DNA of 64,000 nucleotides from CATQHS01 sp963422655 (GCA_963422655.1 OY730440.1:1054001-1118000), one strand, 5' to 3'; shown: positions 25,899 to 34,773, counted from the stretch's first letter. Program-made: numbers and translations. The notes: generated from the sequence alone by a model not told the origin.

Positions 25899-25905
25899 CG
25901 AAGCG

Positions 25906-25911
25906 AGTGTA
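25906..25911 (-). promoter_or_regulatory. Predicted leaderless -10 box of tig
   Basis: TACACT, then CGCTTCG, then GTG at 25898. Same hexamer as at ispH. Confidence 0.55.
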
Positions 25912-25980
25912 CCGGTGGTCGTCGACGGCACTGACAGGACCGGTCACAACTTCGAGTCCACCGTCTAGGTTGAAGTGGAC

Positions 25981-26052
25981 GCGGGCGTAGTTCAACGGTC
26001 AGAACCTCAGCCTTCCAAGCTGATGATGCCGGTTCGATTCCGGTCGCCCGCT
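25981..26052 (+). tRNA. tRNA-Gly (anticodon TCC)
   Basis: The 72-base sequence folds as a cloverleaf: acceptor GCGGGCG pairs with CGCCCGC, the anticodon stem TCAGC/GCTGA holds loop CTTCCAA with anticodon TCC, and the T loop is TTCGATT. CCA is not encoded. It reads GGA codons, and GGG by wobble. It is followed 5 bases later by a methyltransferase start codon, so the two are probably on one transcript. Confidence 0.95.
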
Positions 26053-26057
26053 CCGAC

Positions 26058-27125
26058 ATGCGCTCCGAGATCGACCCTGACCGACTGCCGCTCACCGTTT
26101 TCGAGCTCTACCGGATCAAGGAGGGCGAGACCCTCGCGGCCCTGATGCACCTGGGGGGCCGGTTGGAGCTGTGGACGGCACTGCGGGAAACGGCGCCGTG
26201 CACCAGCGCCGAGCTGGCCGCCACCTCGGGATTGCAGGAACGCTGGGTGCGTGAGTGGCTGCACGCCCTGTCGGCCGCCGAGTTGATCCAGCACGAGCAA
26301 GGCCGTTTCGCCCTGACCCCCGAAGCCGAGGCCTTGCTGGCCGATCCGAGTCATCCTGGCTACATGCCGGGCGTGTTCGGCCCGCCTATCTCCCATCACG
26401 AGATCAACCGCACCGCCGAAGCCTTCCGAACCGGTATCGGCATGACTTGGGAGGAACACGGCGACCACACCTGCCACATGCAAGCGGCCATGAACACGGC
26501 CAAGTACCAGACCTACCTGATACCGGGCGTACTGGCCGCTCTGCAAGGTGCGGTGGAGCGCCTGAACGAGGGGGGCACGATCATCGACGTCGGCTGCGGA
26601 AACGGTGCCGCCGCCCGGGTGCTGGCGGCCGGTTTCCCCGAGGCTGCCGTCATCGGCATCGACCCCTCGGCTCGGGCCATCGCCTCGGCCCGCACCGGCG
26701 CCAGCCGAGACGGCATCGACAACCTCGCTTACGAACAGGGAACCTTCACCGATCTCGACCGGTTGCCGGCCGCAGACCTTCTGGTGACTCTGGACGTGCT
26801 GCACGACCTGCCCCGGCCCGATGAGGCCGTGGCCGCCGCTCACCGCAACATCGGAGCCGAGGGCTGGTGGCTCGTAGCCGACATCAAGAGCCGGGGCGGC
26901 CTCGAAGCCAACCGCAAGATCCCGGCCTTGGCCTACATGTATGCGATGTCGGTGCTCTACTGCATGTCCTCGGCTTTGTCGGAGCCGGCCGGAGCCGGCC
27001 TCGGCACGCTCGGTCTGCATCCGGCCGCACTCGAAGAGATGACCGCCCGAGCCGGTTTCACCCGCTTCGCCTGCCACGAATTCGAGTTCGACCCCGTCAA
27101 CTGGTACTACGAGATAAGGCCATGA
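26058..27125 (+). CDS. Winged-helix class I SAM-dependent methyltransferase
   Basis: The 355-residue protein has an N-terminal winged-helix region (about 35-95, TSAELAATSGLQERWVREWL), then a Rossmann methyltransferase with the SAM motif IIDVGCGNGAAARVLA (about 175-190), the acidic residue in VIGIDPSARA, and a DVLHDLPRP motif IV. The layout resembles the Rv2258c-like group of M. tuberculosis and O-methyltransferases of specialised metabolism; the substrate is unknown. The ATG lies 5 bases after tRNA-Gly, leaving no room for a ribosome binding site, so translation is either leaderless after tRNA processing or begins further inside. Confidence 0.8.
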   Translation: MRSEIDPDRLPLTVFELYRIKEGETLAALMHLGGRLELWTALRETAPCTSAELAATSGLQERWVREWLHALSAAELIQHEQGRFALTPEAEALLADPSHPGYMPGVFGPPISHHEINRTAEAFRTGIGMTWEEHGDHTCHMQAAMNTAKYQTYLIPGVLAALQGAVERLNEGGTIIDVGCGNGAAARVLAAGFPEAAVIGIDPSARAIASARTGASRDGIDNLAYEQGTFTDLDRLPAADLLVTLDVLHDLPRPDEAVAAAHRNIGAEGWWLVADIKSRGGLEANRKIPALAYMYAMSVLYCMSSALSEPAGAGLGTLGLHPAALEEMTARAGFTRFACHEFEFDPVNWYYEIRP

Positions 27126-27207
27126 TCCAAACGGAGAGCCCGATCTGAGGCTGTGCCGTCACGCTGATCAGGGCCCCATCGCCGATCGGACCGGGCCGCG
27201 GCCGGGT

Positions 27208-27441
27208 TCAGTCGGGATAGAGGTGGGAGATGGTGCCGGGCTCGATGCGACACTTCTTGATGTAGCAGTCGACATCACCCTTCTGGATGCGGATCACCCG
27301 ACCGAACCGGTAGGCGGCGAGCTCGCCCTCGTCGATGAAGCGATACAGCGTCCGGGTCGTGATACCCAAATGTCGGGCCGCTTCGGTCGTTCCTAGCCAT
27401 TCGATTCCGGGCTGACTTCCATCCTGTTTGACTTTGACCAT
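27208..27441 (-). CDS. Small MerR/excisionase-type HTH protein, BldC-like
   Basis: A 77-residue DNA-binding protein made of one winged helix-turn-helix: EWLGTTEAARHLGITTRTLYRFIDEGELAAYRFGRVIRIQ, then a short tail (CRIEPGTISHLYP). Fold and size match excisionase-like and BldC-type regulators, which bind AT-rich DNA. The ATG at 27441 has AAAGGA upstream; an open frame to 27510 exists but lacks a binding site. The upstream region holds an array of 11-base AT-rich repeats that could be its own operator. There is no integrase next to it, so regulation of chromosomal genes is more likely than excision. Confidence 0.75.
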   Translation of the reverse strand: MVKVKQDGSQPGIEWLGTTEAARHLGITTRTLYRFIDEGELAAYRFGRVIRIQKGDVDCYIKKCRIEPGTISHLYPD

Positions 27442-27450
27442 ATTTCTCAT

Positions 27451-27493
27451 CCTTTTCAAAGTTTTCAATACATTTTCAATATGTTTTGTTATT
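27451..27493. repeat. AT-rich direct-repeat array upstream of the BldC-like gene
   Basis: On the plus strand GTTTTCAATAC, ATTTTCAATAT and GTTTTGTTATT follow head to tail at an 11-base period, preceded by a related CCTTTTCAAA. An 11-base period places each copy on nearly the same helix face. The array overlaps the promoter and leader of the small HTH gene, in strongly GC-rich surroundings. It is a candidate autoregulatory operator. Confidence 0.6.
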
Positions 27494-27645
27494 TGAGTGC
27501 GGTACAACAAGATGATAGAGAAACACTATGACACAGGCGAAGGACACCGAGGGACCATCGTCTTACCGGGGTACTCACAGGCTTGCACAGCGCCGCGGAC
27601 CGAGCGGCGGGCTGATCGGCTGATCACACGGGTATACGGCCCGAT

Positions 27646-27651
27646 TACACT
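27646..27651 (+). promoter_or_regulatory. Predicted leaderless -10 box of ispH
   Basis: TACACT, then GCATAT, then GTG at 27658. The 6-base gap predicts a leaderless mRNA. Confidence 0.5.
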
Positions 27652-27657
27652 GCATAT

Positions 27658-28788
27658 GTGGCAGGCGCTACCGCTGATCCAGCTCTCGGTGGGGGGGATC
27701 CGAATGATCAGGTCAGCCCCGAAACCCTGATCGCCCCGGGGGTCGACAAAGTCCTGCTGGCCGCCCCCCGGGGGTTCTGCGCCGGGGTGGAGATGGCCAT
27801 CAAGGCTCTGGCCTGGATGGTGCAGGCCTTCGAGGCGCCCGTCTACTGCTACCACGAGATCGTTCACAACCAGTTGGTGGTGCGCCGTTTCGAGGATCTC
27901 GGAGTGATCTTCGTCGATGACATCGACGACGTACCCCCCGGCCAACCCATAATGCTCTCGGCTCACGGATCGGCCCCCGAGGTGGTGGAGTCGGCTCGGA
28001 AACAGGGCAGCTACGTTGTCGATGCTGTTTGCCCGCTCGTCACCAAGGTCCACCACGAGGTGCGCACCCGGGCCGGAAAAGGCTACCAGATCGTGTATGT
28101 CGGCCACGAGGGCCACGAGGAGGCCGTGGGCACCATGGCCGTCGCACCTCAGGCCATTCACAGGGTCGAGTCGGCTCAGGAAGTAACGGCCCTACCTTCC
28201 TTCGAGACCCCGGTAGCCATCTTGGCCCAGACCACGCTCTCGCACCGTGAGTGGGCCGGAGTTCTGGATGCCGCCAAGGGCCGATACCGGGACTTGTGGC
28301 AGCCGAGCCGTAGTGACCTGTGCTTTGCCACCACCAACCGGCAATCGGCGCTCACCGAGATCGCCCCCCGCTGCGATGCCGTAGTGGTGATCGGATCGGC
28401 CAACTCGTCCAACACCAACGCCCTCGTGGATCTGGCCGCCGAGGCCGGCTGCACCCGGGTGCTGCGTGTCAACGACGCCTCCGAGCTCCCCGACAACCTC
28501 AACGGCGTGGTCGGGGTGACAGCCGGGGCATCAGCGCCCGAAGACCTGGTCACTGCGGTGATCGATCGGCTGGACCCCGCTGAGGGAGTAGCCGAGATAC
28601 GAGTCACCCAAGAAGACGAATACTTCCCGCCTCCCCGCGACCTGCGGGAACTTCAGACCGCCATCGACGCAGCCGCCGTCGTCACGCTCGGCGGCTCCAT
28701 CGAGGATCGGGTCCCTGTTGGTGACCGTGACATCGACGCCAGCCACGTGCTGGAATGTCTCGGCCCGCCGTCTTCATCCCGCTGCTGA
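27658..28788 (+). CDS. ispH: 4-hydroxy-3-methylbut-2-enyl diphosphate reductase
   Basis: IspH makes IPP and DMAPP in the last step of the methylerythritol phosphate isoprenoid pathway. Three conserved cysteines for its 4Fe-4S cluster are visible: PRGFCAGVE (about residue 41), DAVCPLV and DLCFATTNRQ. The substrate-site Glu lies in the SHREWAG-to-TTNRQ region, and SANSSNT is present. At 376 residues it is longer than the usual 310-330 because of both ends. The first 28 residues are weakly conserved, and the GTG start rests on the nearby TACACT box. Confidence 0.95.
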   Translation: MAGATADPALGGGDPNDQVSPETLIAPGVDKVLLAAPRGFCAGVEMAIKALAWMVQAFEAPVYCYHEIVHNQLVVRRFEDLGVIFVDDIDDVPPGQPIMLSAHGSAPEVVESARKQGSYVVDAVCPLVTKVHHEVRTRAGKGYQIVYVGHEGHEEAVGTMAVAPQAIHRVESAQEVTALPSFETPVAILAQTTLSHREWAGVLDAAKGRYRDLWQPSRSDLCFATTNRQSALTEIAPRCDAVVVIGSANSSNTNALVDLAAEAGCTRVLRVNDASELPDNLNGVVGVTAGASAPEDLVTAVIDRLDPAEGVAEIRVTQEDEYFPPPRDLRELQTAIDAAAVVTLGGSIEDRVPVGDRDIDASHVLECLGPPSSSRC

Positions 28789-28840
28789 TCGGCACGGCTA
28801 CCTCTTCGGCAACGGGGCGGGCGGGGCGGCCCGATACGGC

Positions 28841-29560
28841 TCAGGGCGCGGGGTCGTCGCCAGCCAGTACCCGGGCCTCGGCGTACAGGTCGCCCAGTTC
28901 CATGAAGAGGCGCTCGGTGAGCTCCCGCACGGCCGGCCGAGACACCCGGCCCTGCACCCGGGCCGGGGGTTGGATCGGTTCGCCGATCACAGCAACGACT
29001 CGGATCGGGCGGGGAATCACCGAGCCGACGGGCAGAGCCCGGACCGTGCCCCCGAACCCCACCGGAACGATGGGCACCCCGGCCCGGACCGCCACGAAAG
29101 CGGGGCCGTCGAACATGTCGTCGCGCCGCAGCCGATCTCCCTGCCGCCTGGTCCCCTCGGGAAACATGACCAGCGGCTCCCCCAGCGCCAGCACATCTGT
29201 GGCCGCCCGCAGAGCGGTCCGGTCAGCCGTGCCCCGTTCCACCGGGAAACCTCCCATGACCGTCAGGAACCAACCCAGGGCTCGGTTGCCCCACAAGTTT
29301 TCCTTGCCCATGAACCTCAACCGACGAGACGTGAGCATCCCGGCAATGGGAGTGTCGATGAACGACCGGTGCACCGGGGCCAAGATGAACGGCCCGGCTG
29401 GGAAATTGTGCCGACCCTGCACCCGGAGCCGGAACAAGATCTTGACCAAGATGAATACCACTGTCCACAGGACCCGGTAGGCGACTCGACCGATCCACAG
29501 TTGCCCACTGCGACGGCGAGGGTCGCCAGTGCTCCGGTGCCCGTACGCGCCTCGGCTCAC
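28841..29560 (-). CDS. plsC: 1-acyl-sn-glycerol-3-phosphate acyltransferase
   Basis: A membrane-associated PlsC-family acyltransferase of phospholipid synthesis. The catalytic H-x4-D box is VHRSFID, and FPEGTRRQGD forms the second motif. A hydrophobic segment (LWTVVFILVKILFRL) anchors it. Its GTG start overlaps the cmk stop by 4 bases (GTGA). It closes the scpA-to-plsC operon; cmk-plsC neighbours are common in bacteria. The position acylated cannot be told from sequence alone. Confidence 0.88.
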   Translation of the reverse strand: MSRGAYGHRSTGDPRRRSGQLWIGRVAYRVLWTVVFILVKILFRLRVQGRHNFPAGPFILAPVHRSFIDTPIAGMLTSRRLRFMGKENLWGNRALGWFLTVMGGFPVERGTADRTALRAATDVLALGEPLVMFPEGTRRQGDRLRRDDMFDGPAFVAVRAGVPIVPVGFGGTVRALPVGSVIPRPIRVVAVIGEPIQPPARVQGRVSRPAVRELTERLFMELGDLYAEARVLAGDDPAP

Positions 29561-30186
29561 AGCAGTTCCACCACTGCGTCCACCACCGCGGCGATAGTGA
29601 GACCGGTGGTGTCGATCTTCACAGCATCGTCGGCGACAGCCAGCGGGTCGGTTTGGCGGGTCGAGTCTATCCGGTCCCGCTGGACCAAGCCGATCTCCAC
29701 CTTCCGGTAGTCGAGATCAACGGCTTCTCGGGCCCGACGGCGGGCCCGTTCGTCGAGCTCAGCGGTCAGATACACCTTCAGCTCGGCATCGGGGAACACC
29801 ACCGTGCCGATGTCACGGCCTTCCAGCACTCCCCCGCCCCGCTCACCGACCCAAGCCCGCTGCCGGGCCACGAGCTCGGCCCGCACGCCGGGGTTGGCCG
29901 CCACCGCGCTGACAGCTCCGGTCACGGCCGGGCCCCGGATCTCTATGGTGGCATCGAAACCGTCCACCATCACCGCACCGGCCTGCATTTCGATCTTGAT
30001 GTGGCGGGCCATCGCGGCCGCAAAGCCGGCATCGGTCGGGTCGCCTCCGGTTCGCAGCACGGCAAAGGCCACAGCCCGGTACATGGCCCCGGTGTCGAGA
30101 TACTCCAGGCCCAAACGCTCGGCGACGGCCCGAGCCACCGTCGACTTGCCGGACCCGGCCGGACCGTCGATGGCGATCACCCGCAC
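29557..30186 (-). CDS. cmk: Cytidylate kinase
   Basis: Phosphorylates CMP and dCMP. The P-loop is IDGPAGSGKST, followed by LDTGAMYRAV, the CMP-binding region, and VVFPDAELKVYLTA; length 209 is slightly short but complete. The GTG start lies 10 bases inside the end of aroA. The cmk-aroA link is common across bacteria. Confidence 0.94.
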   Translation of the reverse strand: MRVIAIDGPAGSGKSTVARAVAERLGLEYLDTGAMYRAVAFAVLRTGGDPTDAGFAAAMARHIKIEMQAGAVMVDGFDATIEIRGPAVTGAVSAVAANPGVRAELVARQRAWVGERGGGVLEGRDIGTVVFPDAELKVYLTAELDERARRRAREAVDLDYRKVEIGLVQRDRIDSTRQTDPLAVADDAVKIDTTGLTIAAVVDAVVELL

Positions 30187-31499
30187 CGGCTACCAGCCCG
30201 CAACTGATCCAATGCCTGATAGAAGCCCGGGAACGTCTTGGCCACACAGGTCGGGTTCTCGATCCGCATACCGCCGACGGCTAGGCCCAGAACCGAGAAA
30301 GCCATGGCTATGCGGTGATCGTCATAGGTGCGGATCAAGGCCCCCGACGGCGGGCGGCGGGGCGAAACCGTGTAGCCGTCAGGACATTCGATGGCGTCGA
30401 CCCCGCAACGACGCAGCTCGGCCACCACGGCCCCGACCCGATCACTTTCCTTACCTCTGATGAACCCGATTCCCGAAGCGGTAGTGGGACCATCGGCGGT
30501 AGCTGCCACCACGGCCAGGGTGGGGGCCGTGTCGGACAGATCGGACAGATCGACTTCGATCCCGGTCAGGGTGCTGCCGGTCACTGTCATGGCCTGCTCG
30601 CCGATGTCCACCGTGCAGCCCATACGCTCGAGCACCGACGCGAACCCGACGTCACCTTGCGAGGACGACGACCCGAGTCCGGCGATCTCCACCGTCCCGC
30701 CAGTCATGGCGGCGGCGGCCAGAAAATACGAGGCCGCAGTAGCGTCCGGTTCGACCCGGAAGTGGCCCGGTGATCGGTATCCGCCTGCATCCACCCGGAT
30801 CCGATCGGGTGTGACCTCCACCACCGCTCCGAAGGAACTCATCACCGCCGCGGTCATTTCGACATAGGGCCGGCTCACGGCACGGCCGGTGAGGTGAAGG
30901 GTCAAACCACTGCCGGTCAACGGCCCGGCCAGCATGAGCCCCGACAGGAACTGGCTGGAGCGATCGGTGGCTACCGTGGCCTCGCTCCGCCGCATCGGTC
31001 CCGTGATCAACAAAGGCAGGCTCTCGCCGCCGGCCGGCGCCACCACCTCGGCCCCGAGCCGACGCAGCACCTCGACCAAGTCGCCGAAGGGCCGGGACCG
31101 GAGCTGGGCCTGCCCGTCGATCATCACCGGGTACGAGCCCGCCGCCGCCACCGAACCCAGGAACCGGCCCGTCGTTCCCGACATCCGGGCATCGATCCTC
31201 ACGTAATCCCCGGCCGTGCCGCCCCTGAGCTCGGGCAGACCACCCCGACCCTGGATCGTTACCGAGGAGCTTTCGGGATCGACGGTGATGCCCACTCCCA
31301 GAGCTTCGAGCGCGCCGAACATGGCTTCGGTGTCATCGGCGAACAGGGCGCCGTCGATCCGGGTGTCCCCATCGGCCAGAGCCGCGCACAGCGCGGCTCG
31401 GTTGGTGATGCTCTTGGAACCGGGCAACACCACCCGGGTATCGGGCCGCGTCGCCAGCGGCTCGATCTCGAGCACGAGGGGCCGAGCCGGCGCCATCAT
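30177..31499 (-). CDS. aroA: 3-phosphoshikimate 1-carboxyvinyltransferase
   Basis: EPSP synthase joins shikimate 3-phosphate and PEP in the aromatic pathway. The 440-residue protein shows LPGSKSITNRAA, the PEP-site segment around DARMSGTTGRF (in place of the common LGNAGT), DRSSQFLSG, and the late active-site motif RGKESDRV plus DDHRIAM. It is coupled to tyrA by an ATGA overlap, which puts prephenate and EPSP steps on one transcript. Confidence 0.94.
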   Translation of the reverse strand: MMAPARPLVLEIEPLATRPDTRVVLPGSKSITNRAALCAALADGDTRIDGALFADDTEAMFGALEALGVGITVDPESSSVTIQGRGGLPELRGGTAGDYVRIDARMSGTTGRFLGSVAAAGSYPVMIDGQAQLRSRPFGDLVEVLRRLGAEVVAPAGGESLPLLITGPMRRSEATVATDRSSQFLSGLMLAGPLTGSGLTLHLTGRAVSRPYVEMTAAVMSSFGAVVEVTPDRIRVDAGGYRSPGHFRVEPDATAASYFLAAAAMTGGTVEIAGLGSSSSQGDVGFASVLERMGCTVDIGEQAMTVTGSTLTGIEVDLSDLSDTAPTLAVVAATADGPTTASGIGFIRGKESDRVGAVVAELRRCGVDAIECPDGYTVSPRRPPSGALIRTYDDHRIAMAFSVLGLAVGGMRIENPTCVAKTFPGFYQALDQLRAGSRCG

Positions 31500-32560
31500 T
31501 CGAGAGCGGCGAGAGTAGGCCGATAACCCTCGGCCGTGAGCCCGGCCTTGAACCGCTCGGCCCGTTCGCTGTCGACCAGAGCCAGGATCACGCCGAGCGG
31601 ACCCTCCGACGAGTGGACGATCTCGAGGTCGTAGATATTCACGTCGAGATCAGCGGCCAGGGTGGTGATGGTGGCCAACTGCCCTGTCTCGTCGCGGACC
31701 GGGACCCGGATCTCGGTCAGCTCAGCCGGTTCGGGCGCAGTGGTCGGGAGGTTTCGCCTGGCCTCGCGAGCCGCCTCCAGCCGAGCCAGCAACCCGGCCC
31801 GATCACCGGCCGCCACCAGGTTGCGGAGCCGGCTCAGCTCGACCATCAGCTCGTCGAGCACGTCGGTGACGGCAGCCCGATTGCCGACGCATACGTCGGG
31901 CCAGATGGCCGGGTGACCGGCGGCGACCCGGGTCATGTCGCGGAATCCCCCCGCAGCCAGTCGGAGCAGGGCTCGATGCTCGACCGACCGCCCGTCGGCC
32001 AAGTGCATCAGGGTGGCCGCCGCCAAGTGGGGTACGTGCGACACCACCGCCACCAGTTGGTCATGCCGCTGGGGAGACAGCGCTATCACCTGGGCCCCGA
32101 ACCCGGCCACCACCTCCCTGACCCGAGCCAGGACCGTGTCTTCGGTTCGTTCGGTCGGGGTGAGCACCCATACCGCGTCTCGGAACAGGTCGGGGCTGGC
32201 CCCGTCCAAGCCGTCCTGCTCGTTCCCGGCCATGGGGTGGCCCGGAACGAAACAGGCATGGTCGACAGCGGCCGCGATCGGCCCCTTGACCCCGGCCACG
32301 TCGGTGACCACCGCCGCCCCGCCGTCGAGCAAGCGCCAAGCCGTGTCGGCGACCTCGTTCACGGGCGTGGCTATCACAGCCAAGTCACAAGGCCCCGGGT
32401 TTCCCAACTCGTCGACGGCGCCGATCTCGACCGCGGTTGCGGCCCGGCCCCGGTCGGGCTCCATACCGACGACATGCCAGCCGCCGGCCCGCAAGGCCAG
32501 CCCCACCGACCCCCCGATCAAACCGGTGCCGGCCACGATGGCGATGCGGGAGTCGGCCAC
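31496..32560 (-). CDS. tyrA: Prephenate dehydrogenase with C-terminal ACT domain
   Basis: TyrA oxidises prephenate toward tyrosine. The NAD-binding GTGLIGGSVGLAL motif is at the N-terminus; the catalytic His is in VPGHPMAGNEQDG. Residues about 280-350 form an ACT domain (VPVRDETGQLATITTLAADLDVNIYDLEIV), a likely tyrosine-feedback site. Length is 354. It lies 20 bases downstream of the pseudouridine synthase gene. Confidence 0.92.
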   Translation of the reverse strand: MADSRIAIVAGTGLIGGSVGLALRAGGWHVVGMEPDRGRAATAVEIGAVDELGNPGPCDLAVIATPVNEVADTAWRLLDGGAAVVTDVAGVKGPIAAAVDHACFVPGHPMAGNEQDGLDGASPDLFRDAVWVLTPTERTEDTVLARVREVVAGFGAQVIALSPQRHDQLVAVVSHVPHLAAATLMHLADGRSVEHRALLRLAAGGFRDMTRVAAGHPAIWPDVCVGNRAAVTDVLDELMVELSRLRNLVAAGDRAGLLARLEAAREARRNLPTTAPEPAELTEIRVPVRDETGQLATITTLAADLDVNIYDLEIVHSSEGPLGVILALVDSERAERFKAGLTAEGYRPTLAALE

Positions 32561-32580
32561 GACCTGCGATTCTACTGGCT

Positions 32581-33339
32581 CTACCGGCCTGGTCTCGTAT
32601 CTCGTTTCGGTGACGCGGCCCGCCTGAGGCCGCTAGCGGACCGCTCCAGAGATCGAACCTCGAGGGGTTCGAGCCGCCGCCACTGGGCCGGCTGGAGGGT
32701 ACCGATCCTGATCGGGCCGATGCGGGTGCGGACCAGCCGCACCACCGGGTGTCCCACCGCTTCGCACATACGCCGAACCTGGCGGTTGCGGCCCTCATGG
32801 ATCACGATCCGCAGCAGGCTCGGCCCCACCGCCGCCACTCGAGCTGGCGCCGTCGGCCCGTCGTCGATAGTGACGCCGCTCCGCAGGGCCCGCACCGCGG
32901 CCCGGGCCGGCTCACCCTGCACCTGAGCCAGGTACTCCTTGGCCACCCCGAAGGACGGATGGGTCAGCCGGTGAGCCAGATCGCCGTCGTTGGTCACCAC
33001 CATCAGCCCCTCGGTGGCGGAATCGAGCCGTCCGACGGGGAACACCCGGGGATCGTTGGGGACCAGATCCAAGACGATTCGGCGACCCTGCGGGTCGTGG
33101 GCGGTGGTGACGACCCCCGCCGGCTTGTTGAGCAGGTAGTGGACCAAGTCGGCTCGCAGCCCCACTGCGACCCCATCGACGGTCACCACCGCGCTGGCGA
33201 TGTCTATGCGACAGCCGAGCCGGGCCACCGCTCCGTCGACGGTAACCCGCCCCGCGGCTATCAACTCCTCACATGATCGCCGGCTGCCGAAACCGGCCCG
33301 GGCCAGTGCCTTCTGGAGCCTCTCCCCCGCCTCGGTCAC
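32581..33339 (-). CDS. rluB: rRNA pseudouridine synthase, RsuA/RluB family
   Basis: The 252-residue enzyme has an N-terminal S4 RNA-binding domain (ALARAGFGSRRSCEELI), the catalytic-Asp motif GRLDSATEGLMVVTNDG, and the C-terminal RQVRRM segment. It makes pseudouridine in rRNA, most likely 23S in view of the scpA-scpB-rluB order seen in many bacteria. The GTG start overlaps scpB by 4 bases. Confidence 0.9.
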   Translation of the reverse strand: MTEAGERLQKALARAGFGSRRSCEELIAAGRVTVDGAVARLGCRIDIASAVVTVDGVAVGLRADLVHYLLNKPAGVVTTAHDPQGRRIVLDLVPNDPRVFPVGRLDSATEGLMVVTNDGDLAHRLTHPSFGVAKEYLAQVQGEPARAAVRALRSGVTIDDGPTAPARVAAVGPSLLRIVIHEGRNRQVRRMCEAVGHPVVRLVRTRIGPIRIGTLQPAQWRRLEPLEVRSLERSASGLRRAASPKRDTRPGR

Positions 33340-33929
33340 GACTGGGGCGGCTCGTCGGGGACAGCCTGCAGCCCCCTCTCCAAGGCTTCGAGCACCGCGG
33401 GGGCAGGCACGAAGTCACCCAGTACCGGTAGCTCGCCGATGGAATCGAGGCCCAGGCACTCCAAGAAGAAAGGGGTAGTGCCGTAGAGCGCGGCCTGACC
33501 CGGGCCCGGATGGCGAGCCACTTCGTAGATGAAGCCGCGTTGAGCCAGCGTGCGGACCACGCCGTCCACATTCACCCCCCGGATGGCGGTGATCTGGTTA
33601 CGCGACACCGGCTGCTTGTAAGCCACGATGGCCAAGGTTTCCAGGGCTGGGGCCGACAACCGGGCCGATCGTCCGTCGAGCACGAACCTCTCGACGTAAC
33701 GAGCCTGTTCGGGGGCGGTCTGATAACGATACCCGCCAGCCACCCGAACCAGCACGAAACCCCGCTTGTCGGCTCGGTAAGAGGAGGCCAGGGACTCACA
33801 GATGGCCTCGGCCCGCTCCGGTTCACAATCGACCAGTCGGCCCAGCGTGTCAGGGGACAACGGCTCAGTCGCCACCATCAGGATGGCTTCGATACCGCCG
33901 ACGCGGTCATCGGTGTCCACCAGCGTCAA
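33336..33929 (-). CDS. scpB: Segregation and condensation protein B
   Basis: ScpB is a winged-helix kleisin-associated subunit of the SMC condensin. Tandem winged helices and the core ETLAIVAYKQPVSRNQI..RGVNVDGVVRTL are clear. The frame is open to 33986, but I prefer the TTG at 33929, which overlaps the scpA stop in the TTGA arrangement also seen at the Nudix-pyrG junction; GTG 33920 is another option. About 197 residues. Confidence 0.9.
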   Translation of the reverse strand: MTLVDTDDRVGGIEAILMVATEPLSPDTLGRLVDCEPERAEAICESLASSYRADKRGFVLVRVAGGYRYQTAPEQARYVERFVLDGRSARLSAPALETLAIVAYKQPVSRNQITAIRGVNVDGVVRTLAQRGFIYEVARHPGPGQAALYGTTPFFLECLGLDSIGELPVLGDFVPAPAVLEALERGLQAVPDEPPQS

Positions 33930-34699
33930 CCGTCGTAGGTGTCGACCGGAGCCGCTGCCATCACCAACTCGTCCGGGCCGATCCACCTCACGGTTATTTC
34001 ACCGAAGATATCGGGCTGGCGAATGTCGACCAGACCCTGCTTGATCAGCTCCAACACCGCCAAGAAGCGAACGATGATCTCGATACGGTCGTCGAGCTCC
34101 GCCGTGAGCTGGCGGAACGTGACCTCTCCCTGCCGGGGCAACTCGAAAACCAGAACGGAGACGGCGTCGGCCACGGTGGCAGTAATAGGCGTCATGTGGG
34201 ACAGGTCCACCCGGGGGGTGGATCGGGGCGCGATGGCACGAAGATAGGCGGCCTGCAACTCGCCGGGGTCGATGGCGGTTGGCGGCGTCAACCGGACCAG
34301 CCGTTCCTCGGTCACGCCCACCGTCCGGGGTCGGCTCAGAGCCGTGGCCTCGATCCCGACGCGAAAGACAGCGGCCACGTCCTTGAAGGTCTTGCACTCC
34401 ACCAGCCGGGCCAGCAGCAGGTCGCGCTCCTCCCACAGCCCGAGCTCCTCGTCGAGATCCACCTCGGTGTCGCAGGGAAGCAGTCGTCTGGCCTTCAGCT
34501 CCAGCAGGGTGGCCGCCACCAAGAGGAAATTCGTGGTCACCTCCAGATCGCAGCTCTTCATTCGGTCCAACTCGACCAGATAGTCGTCGACGATCTCGGA
34601 CAGGTTGACCTCATACAGGTCGACCTGTTCCCGCAGTATGAGATGGAGGAGCAGATCGAAGGGCCCCGCGAAGACCGGGGTGCAGACCTCGTAGGCCAT
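33926..34699 (-). CDS. scpA: Segregation and condensation protein A
   Basis: ScpA is the kleisin that bridges SMC heads. The N-terminal FAGPFDLLLHLI and the LEVTTNFLLVAATLLELKAR helix are diagnostic; the C-terminal winged helix ends the protein. The start at ATG 34699 is supported by TAGGGT 7 bases upstream. An in-frame TTG at 34720 lies upstream of that box. It leads the operon scpA-scpB-rluB-tyrA-aroA-cmk-plsC. Confidence 0.93.
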   Translation of the reverse strand: MAYEVCTPVFAGPFDLLLHLILREQVDLYEVNLSEIVDDYLVELDRMKSCDLEVTTNFLLVAATLLELKARRLLPCDTEVDLDEELGLWEERDLLLARLVECKTFKDVAAVFRVGIEATALSRPRTVGVTEERLVRLTPPTAIDPGELQAAYLRAIAPRSTPRVDLSHMTPITATVADAVSVLVFELPRQGEVTFRQLTAELDDRIEIIVRFLAVLELIKQGLVDIRQPDIFGEITVRWIGPDELVMAAAPVDTYDG

Positions 34700-34706
34700 C
34701 GTCACG

Positions 34707-34712
34707 ACCCTA
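34707..34712 (-). promoter_or_regulatory. Predicted leaderless -10 box of scpA
   Basis: TAGGGT, then CGTGACG, then ATG at 34699. Confidence 0.5.
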
Positions 34713-34758
34713 GACGGCAACGAAGGCGGACAAGGCGACCAATCGGAGGCCGAGACCC

Positions 34759-34764
34759 TACGCT
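34759..34764 (+). promoter_or_regulatory. Predicted near-leaderless -10 box of trpS
   Basis: TACGCT, then nine bases, then ATG at 34774. Divergent from the scpA box. Confidence 0.4.
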
Positions 34765-34773
34765 GACTCCTCC

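Noticed and set aside
27208..27441. Small HTH protein as a phage excisionase next to tRNA-Gly
   Set aside because: No integrase, attachment-site repeat of the tRNA end, or phage gene is nearby.
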